DNA of 42,904 nucleotides from Mycolicibacterium sp. (GTDB taxonomy: Bacteria; Actinomycetota; Actinomycetes; Mycobacteriales; Mycobacteriaceae): positions 1 to 42,904 of the forward strand of contig JACJWN010000014.1 in assembly GCA_020637165.1 (NCBI GenBank), written 5' to 3'. Shown one piece after another: positions 38,722 through 42,904 of this stretch. Position 1 is the first letter of the stretch. Every line of letters begins with the position of its first letter. Position numbers and translations under genes: made by a program. The notes beneath the pieces are model-generated. The model saw nothing but the letters and a program-made list of their open reading frames with translations. It was not told the origin of the DNA and did not search any database.

Positions 38722-39336
38722 CTAACGCTCGGATCCGCTGCCCAACACGGCGCACAGCTGTTCGAGCATGCGGTCGGCGCTACGAACATCACCGCGGGCG
38801 AGTTGGAACGCCGTTCCCCACACCAACCCCAAGAGTATGTCGGTCAGCCCGTCGGGATCGGCGCCGACCTCGCCGCGCCGCGCCGCCGAGCCAACCGCGC
38901 CGCGGATAAAGCCCTCGACCAGCGTCGCCGCCTGACCGCCGGAGGCCGGAACGTGGTGGGCGTCCATCGCCGCCTGAACCAGGAACGCGGCCACCGGTGA
39001 GTCGGCATCCGGATCGCGCAGGGCCTCTCGGACGAAAGTCAGGATCTGCCCGGACAGGGTGGGCATCGCTCCGGCGAGATCGACGGCGTCGAGCACCGAC
39101 TCGCCGACCCGGCCCACCACCTCTGCGTAGAGTTCGGCCTTGCTTCCGAAGTAGTTGTTGATCGCCGGCCTGGTCAGGCCCACCTCGGCGGCGATGGCCT
39201 GGAAGGTGGCGGCCTCGTAGCCGGACTCGGCGAACACCCGCTGGGCGGCGGCCAGAATCCGCTCCCGGGTGACCGCGGCGTCACTCGAAGGTGGCCGGCC
39301 CCGACGCCTGGCAGGGGCCAACGCGGTCTGGGTCAT
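38722..39336 (-). CDS. TetR-family transcriptional regulator
   Basis: A 204-residue TetR repressor. The DNA-binding domain (about 20-68) includes [20 protein letters not shown] and the recognition helix [20 protein letters not shown]. The C-terminal ligand domain shows [20 protein letters not shown] and no recognisable ligand motif. GGGAG precedes ATG 39336. It lies between the sugar porter (upstream on the same strand) and hisE. No palindrome typical of self-regulation was found just before it; a 25-bp palindrome before the sugar porter is a possible target. Confidence 0.88.
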   Translation of the reverse strand: MTQTALAPARRRGRPPSSDAAVTRERILAAAQRVFAESGYEAATFQAIAAEVGLTRPAINNYFGSKAELYAEVVGRVGESVLDAVDLAGAMPTLSGQILTFVREALRDPDADSPVAAFLVQAAMDAHHVPASGGQAATLVEGFIRGAVGSAARRGEVGADPDGLTDILLGLVWGTAFQLARGDVRSADRMLEQLCAVLGSGSER

Positions 39337-39391
39337 GTAAAACTCCCGGCGTGTCGTCGGCGCGTCTCAGGCGGGAATTCCCCGGTTGACG

Positions 39392-39410
39392 CCGGCCCAA
39401 ACGGGGCCGG
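39392..39410 (-). terminator. Hairpin downstream of sugar porter
   Basis: CCGGCCC (39392-39398) and GGGCCGG (39404-39410) form a perfect 7-bp stem with a 5-nt loop in the 126-nt gap between the porter stop and tetR. No U-tract is present on the minus strand. It lies beyond the tandem repeat and probably reduces read-through into tetR. Confidence 0.45.
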
Positions 39411-39424
39411 GCCGATTCTGGGTC

Positions 39425-39469
39425 ACCTGGTTCTGGGCCACCTGGTTCTGGGCCACCTGGTTCTAGGCC
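39425..39469 (-). repeat. 15-bp tandem repeat crossing the stop codon of the sugar porter
   Basis: Two exact copies of ACCTGGTTCTGGGCC (39425-39439, 39440-39454) and a third with one change (39455-39469, TTCTAGG); a degenerate fourth lies in the coding end. On the minus strand the change turns CAG into the TAG stop. The period keeps the reading frame, and read-through would add NQVAQ units. Confidence 0.9.
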
Positions 39470-40905
39470 ATCTGGTCGGCGGTCATGTCCTCGAGGGCGA
39501 CCCCCTTGGTCTCGTGCACCCACTTCCAGACGAACAGCAGCGACAGCACCGCGCACAGCGCATAGAAGCCGTAGGCCAGGCCCAGTACGTCACGCAGCCC
39601 CGGGAAGGTCACCGTGATCAGCCAGTTGGCCGCCCACTGCCCGGCTGCGGCCAGACCCAGCGCCGCGGCGCGGATCCGATTGGGGAACATCTCGCCGAGC
39701 AGCACCCACACCACCGGTCCCCAGGACATCCCAAAGGCCACCACAAACAGGTTGGCGGCCACCAAGGCGATCGGTCCGGCTGCGCCGTGCAGTTGCGGGG
39801 CGCCGTTGACCTGCTCGGCGGTGCCGAAAATGACCGCCATGGTGGCCAGCGTGGTCGCCATCCCGGCCGAACCGATCAGCAGCAGCGGTTTGCGGCCGAT
39901 CTTGTCGATCAGGGCGATGGCGATCAATGTGGTCGCGATGTTGACGATCGAGGTGATCACGGTGATCAGGAAGGACTGGCTCTCGTCGAAGCCGACGGCC
40001 TGCCAGAGCACGTTGGAGTAGTAGAAGATGACGTTGATCCCGACGAACTGCTGGAATATCGAGAGCCCCAGTCCGACCCACACAATGCCGTAGATCCCAC
40101 CGGCCGGCTTGCGCAGATCCCGCCAGGACGGCTTGCTCTCGCCGGCCAGGGTGCTCTGGATGCGATCGAGGGTGATCTCCAGGTTCTTCTCCCCCAGCAG
40201 CATGGTCAGCACCTTGCGTGCCTCCGGAATGCGATGCCGGGCAACCAGATAGCGGGGCGACTCGGGGATGGTGTACGCCAGCGCACCGTAGAGGACCGCC
40301 GGGACGGCCATCGCCAGGAACATCCAGCGCCAGGCTTCCATGCCCAGCCACAACTCGTTGGATGCCCCACCGGCCAGATGCGCCAGCAGGTAGTCGATGG
40401 CCAGCGAAACGAAGATGCCGGTCACGATGGCCAGCTGCTGCAGGGAGCCCAACCTGCCGCGGATGCGCGCCGGGGAGGTTTCGGCGATATAAGCCGGTGC
40501 GATCACCGACGCGACGCCGACGCCGACGCCCCCGACGATGCGGAACAGCACGATCATCCCGACGTTGGCAGCCAGCCCGGTGCCGATGGCGCTGATGAAG
40601 AACAGCACCGCGGCGATCTTCATGACGGCCAGCCGGCCCACCCGGTCGGCGACGCGGCCGGCCGTCATGGCGCCCGCCGCCGCCCCCAGCAGCGCCGAGG
40701 CCACGGCGAAACCGAGTGAGGCGTTGTTGACCTCGAAGTGCTTCTGGATCGCGTCGACCGCGCCGTTGATCACCGCGCTGTCGTAGCCGAACAGCAATCC
40801 GCCCAGCGCAGCCACCGAGGCGATGCGGACCGCGCCGCGGCCGGAACCCGAGTCTTCGTCGTCGAAGACCGAGGGGATGTCGCTGGTGGGCCCTTGTCCG
40901 GCCAT
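39463..40905 (-). CDS. MFS sugar porter (GlcP/SugI-like sugar:proton symporter)
   Basis: A 480-residue, 12-helix transporter of the sugar porter family. Signatures are GGLLFGYDSAVINGAVDAIQ, GRVADRVGRLAVMKIAA, PAYIAETSPARIRGRLGSLQ, PESPRYL, the substrate helix QQFVGINVIFYYSNV, and DKIGRKPLL. It is close to XylE/GLUT-type glucose-proton symporters, and from memory M. smegmatis GlcP lies near hisG in the same way. Start ATG 40905 has AAAGGA 6 nt upstream. The TAG stop lies in a 15-bp tandem repeat; 31 more codons are open beyond it. It follows the HAD gene by 49 nt. Confidence 0.88.
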   Translation of the reverse strand: MAGQGPTSDIPSVFDDEDSGSGRGAVRIASVAALGGLLFGYDSAVINGAVDAIQKHFEVNNASLGFAVASALLGAAAGAMTAGRVADRVGRLAVMKIAAVLFFISAIGTGLAANVGMIVLFRIVGGVGVGVASVIAPAYIAETSPARIRGRLGSLQQLAIVTGIFVSLAIDYLLAHLAGGASNELWLGMEAWRWMFLAMAVPAVLYGALAYTIPESPRYLVARHRIPEARKVLTMLLGEKNLEITLDRIQSTLAGESKPSWRDLRKPAGGIYGIVWVGLGLSIFQQFVGINVIFYYSNVLWQAVGFDESQSFLITVITSIVNIATTLIAIALIDKIGRKPLLLIGSAGMATTLATMAVIFGTAEQVNGAPQLHGAAGPIALVAANLFVVAFGMSWGPVVWVLLGEMFPNRIRAAALGLAAAGQWAANWLITVTFPGLRDVLGLAYGFYALCAVLSLLFVWKWVHETKGVALEDMTADQMA

Positions 40906-40920
40906 CTGGCGTCCTTTCGA

Positions 40921-40945
40921 GCAAACGTGGTTGCCCCACGATTGC
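40921..40945. promoter_or_regulatory. 25-bp imperfect palindrome before the sugar porter
   Basis: GCAAACGTGG (40921-40930) and CCACGATTGC (40936-40945) match as an inverted repeat at 9 of 10 positions around a 5-nt centre. It ends 15 nt before the porter ATG, directly upstream of the AAAGGA ribosome site. It suits a dimeric repressor operator or a leader hairpin. Confidence 0.5.
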
Positions 40946-40954
40946 ACAGGAGGC

Positions 40955-41632
40955 TCAGGCGGGTCCGGGGATCGGAGCCAGTTCGGCGAATATCTCCCGC
41001 AGGTCCGACTCCCCGATGCCGACCAGCGATCCGATGTGTCTGCGGCGCGGACTGCCCGGGACGACCACATCGTTGGGCACCACCAGGACCGGGCATCCGG
41101 CATCCTCTGCGGAGAGGGCGCCGGTCACCGAATCCTCGACGGCGAGGCACTGGGCCGGGTGCAGGCCGAGCAGTTCGGCGGCCTTCCGGTAGGGGTCGGG
41201 TGCGGGCTTGCCGTTGGCCACCTCGTCGCCGCACACGCTGGCGGTGAAGTAGTGCCTGCCGATGCTGTCCAGTGCGTTTTCGGCCAGGCCTCGCCGGGTG
41301 TTGGTCACCAGCGCCATCGGCACCCCGGCACCGGACAGCGTATCGAGCAGTTCGCGGGCGCCGTCGCACCAGGGCAGACCCGCCCGGAACAGCTCACCTG
41401 TGATCTCGTGCAGCCAGTCCGCGGTGGCGGCCATCTCAGTGGGGTCGGGTTCCAGACCAAGGTCGGCGTAGACGATGCGCATCACCGTTTCAGCCGATCC
41501 GCCGACCGTGGATTCCCGGACCTCCTGGGTCATCACCGCGCCGAACTTGGCGTACAACTTGTGCATCGCGATGTCCCAGAGCTTCTCGGAGTCCACCAGC
41601 GTGCCGTCCATATCGAACAGGACGGCCTTCAT
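40955..41632 (-). CDS. HAD-superfamily phosphatase (subfamily IA, beta-PGM-like)
   Basis: A 225-residue HAD hydrolase. Motif I is AVLFDMDGTLVDSEKLWD (Asp7 nucleophile, Asp9 acid), motif II is MALVTNTRRG, motif III lysine is in ANGKPAPDPYRKAAELLG, and motif IV is CLAVEDSVTGALSAEDAGC. An alpha-helical cap (about 15-85) marks subfamily IA, which includes sugar-phosphate phosphatases and phosphoglucomutases. Its place next to a sugar porter fits sugar-phosphate turnover, but the substrate is unknown. Start ATG 41632 lies 7 nt after TAGTCT. Confidence 0.88.
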   Translation of the reverse strand: MKAVLFDMDGTLVDSEKLWDIAMHKLYAKFGAVMTQEVRESTVGGSAETVMRIVYADLGLEPDPTEMAATADWLHEITGELFRAGLPWCDGARELLDTLSGAGVPMALVTNTRRGLAENALDSIGRHYFTASVCGDEVANGKPAPDPYRKAAELLGLHPAQCLAVEDSVTGALSAEDAGCPVLVVPNDVVVPGSPRRRHIGSLVGIGESDLREIFAELAPIPGPA

Positions 41633-41639
41633 GCGGGGA

Positions 41640-41645
41640 AGACTA
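41640..41645 (-). promoter_or_regulatory. Predicted -10 element for HAD gene
   Basis: Minus-strand TAGTCT, whose first three bases are the stop codon of the HNH gene, followed by 7 nt and ATG 41632. It predicts a leaderless HAD transcript independent of the HNH gene. Confidence 0.45.
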
Positions 41646-42875
41646 GTTCGTCGATGGTGACTGCGGCTGAAATGGGTCATACCACCACCAGTCAGCGCGT
41701 TCGCCGTGTGGCCCGGGGCACGGCGGGACGTCCGGTGGGCGCCCGTTGGGCGGACGTGCCAGGGTCCCGGAACCGAGAGCTTCACCGGAACTGTCCGTGA
41801 TGAGCGGATTGTCCGCGGGCCCGTTGATGGTGATGGCGCCACGATGGTGCAGCCGATGGTGATACGGGCAGATTAGGACCAGGTTGTCCAGATCGGTGGG
41901 TCCGCCATCTTCCCAATGCCGGATGTGATGGGCGTGCAGTCCGCGGGTGGCTCCACAACCGGGAACCGCGCAGCTGGGGTGGCGGTGCTCTAGCGCGCGG
42001 CGAAGCCGGCGGTTGACGCTCCGGGTTGTCCGGCCGGCGCCGATGACCCGGCCGTCGCGTTCGAACCAGACTTCACAGGTGGCATCGCAGGTGAGGTACT
42101 GCCGTTCGGCGTCGCCGAGCAGCGGACCGAGATGCAATGCCCCGGCACGCTTTTCGACATCGACGTGCACCACCACCGTGGTGCGCTGCCCGTGCGGCCG
42201 GCGGGTGGCCTCGGCGTCCCAGCCGGCCTCGACCAGCCGCAGGAATGCATCGACTACTCCGGGCATAGGCGGTCGTTCATCGGAGATGGCCTCGTCATAG
42301 CCGTTGCTGTGATCGCTTTTCCATTCGGTGATCAGCGCGTCGAGATGGGACTGCAGTGCTGCGTCGAATGTCGCCGCCTCGTCGTGGGGAAGGGTGATTC
42401 GCCAGCTCGCGGAGTGTTCCCCGCCGGTCTTGGTGACCGAACGCCGCACGGGCGGTCGCGGATCGGGATCGGGTCGCGGCTCGAGCCTGACCGCGGTGCG
42501 CAGCTGGCTGACGGTCGCCACCCCGGCCAGCTCGGCGTAATGCTCATCGGAGCCCTCACCGGCCCCGGCCGCGATGACGCCCACTTGATCAAGCGACAGC
42601 CGGCCCTCCCGCATGCCCTGTGCGCAGCGGGGAAACTCTTCGAGCCGGTGGGCGACCGTGGAGATGGCATGGGCGTTGCCCGATGACGTGCCCAGCTTCC
42701 AAGCCACCAACGCCGGCACCGAGCGCGCCCCGGTGGCGCCCCAGAGCTCGTCGCGCTCCACTTCGGCGACGATCTCCACGATCCGTCCGTCGATCGCGTT
42801 CCGCTGGCCCGCCAACTCCGCCAACTCGTCGAACAGCACCTCGAGGCGCTGGGTGGGAGTTGGGGTCGTGGACAT
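41643..42875 (-). CDS. DUF222-HNH endonuclease (13E12 repeat family)
   Basis: A 410-residue protein with an N-terminal DUF222 region (about 10-270; WGATGARSVPALVAWKLG, GRLSLDQVGVIA) and a C-terminal HNH nuclease domain. The domain has CAVPGCGATRGLHAHHIRHW, then DLDNLVLICPYHHRLHH, with the metal-binding Cys pair and His residues intact. This family is present in many scattered copies in mycobacterial genomes (REP13E12) and may behave as a mobile or domesticated element. No flanking repeats were seen; the right flank is cut 29 nt beyond the ATG at 42875. Confidence 0.9.
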   Translation of the reverse strand: MSTTPTPTQRLEVLFDELAELAGQRNAIDGRIVEIVAEVERDELWGATGARSVPALVAWKLGTSSGNAHAISTVAHRLEEFPRCAQGMREGRLSLDQVGVIAAGAGEGSDEHYAELAGVATVSQLRTAVRLEPRPDPDPRPPVRRSVTKTGGEHSASWRITLPHDEAATFDAALQSHLDALITEWKSDHSNGYDEAISDERPPMPGVVDAFLRLVEAGWDAEATRRPHGQRTTVVVHVDVEKRAGALHLGPLLGDAERQYLTCDATCEVWFERDGRVIGAGRTTRSVNRRLRRALEHRHPSCAVPGCGATRGLHAHHIRHWEDGGPTDLDNLVLICPYHHRLHHRGAITINGPADNPLITDSSGEALGSGTLARPPNGRPPDVPPCPGPHGERADWWWYDPFQPQSPSTN

Positions 42876-42904
42876 GCCGTCATGGTCGCACCCTGATCCG
42901 ACAA
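42876..42904. other. Short right-edge flank
   Basis: These 29 nt precede the HNH gene on its strand and end at the window edge. No ribosome site or -10 element can be named with confidence. Confidence 0.3.

Overview
The window is GC-rich, densely packed DNA from an actinobacterium, almost certainly a Mycobacterium (Mycolicibacterium-like). The evidence is a complete Pup-proteasome locus (pafA, pafB, pafC, prcA, prcB, pup, dop, mpa), mycobacterial gene families (MTB12/LppK secreted proteins, a DUF4333 protein, a 13E12-type DUF222-HNH protein), a fused cobIJ gene, and many promoters of the TAnnnT type placed 6-8 nt before a start codon, as in leaderless mycobacterial genes. From memory of H37Rv, the gene order follows roughly Rv2062c to Rv2122c, with blocks missing and one block inserted. 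No tRNA, rRNA, CRISPR array, insertion sequence or riboswitch was seen, and no gene-free stretch exceeds about 190 bp.

Region 1 (1-14.4 kb), cobalamin and MoxR. cobN (cut by the left window edge) is followed, reading leftward on the minus strand from 7246, by a five-gene moxR3-like cluster: DUF4129-like membrane protein, small membrane protein, MoxR AAA+ ATPase, DUF58 protein, four-helix membrane protein. These genes overlap or nearly touch and run straight into cobN. Divergently, cobG-cobH-cobIJ run on the plus strand and meet cobK-cobM-cobL and an SDR gene on the minus strand. Together they encode much of aerobic corrin-ring assembly. A Rv2074-like F420-dependent flavin-fold reductase faces away from the SDR gene.

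Region 2 (14.4-23.7 kb). pepE (Xaa-Pro peptidase), a 5'-3' exonuclease, a proline-rich DUF4333 membrane protein, helY (DEVH helicase), tatC and tatA (twin-arginine export), and pafC and pafB (WYL regulators of the DNA-damage response).

Region 3 (23.7-31.7 kb), proteasome. pafA (Pup ligase), a 66-codon membrane protein, prcA-prcB-pup overlapping by 4 nt, dop, a 203-codon hypothetical gene, a perfect 24-bp inverted-repeat terminator, and mpa.

Region 4 (31.7-42.9 kb). Two tandem MTB12/LppK-type secreted proteins, a DUF503 protein, trmI, a ZIP metal transporter, a two-gene unit of a secreted two-cysteine protein with a thioredoxin-DsbD-like fusion, a DUF4126 membrane protein, hisG and hisE, a TetR regulator, an MFS sugar porter, a HAD phosphatase and a DUF222-HNH protein.

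The most interesting signals are: the MoxR/DUF58 (AAA+/VWA-like) cluster lodged against cobN, in a lineage not known for classical CobS/CobT partners; a 15-bp tandem repeat that copies the stop/start junction before moxR four times; the secreted-protein/thioredoxin-DsbD pair; and an in-frame 15-bp repeat interrupted by the stop codon of the sugar porter. Promoter and operator calls are by eye only.
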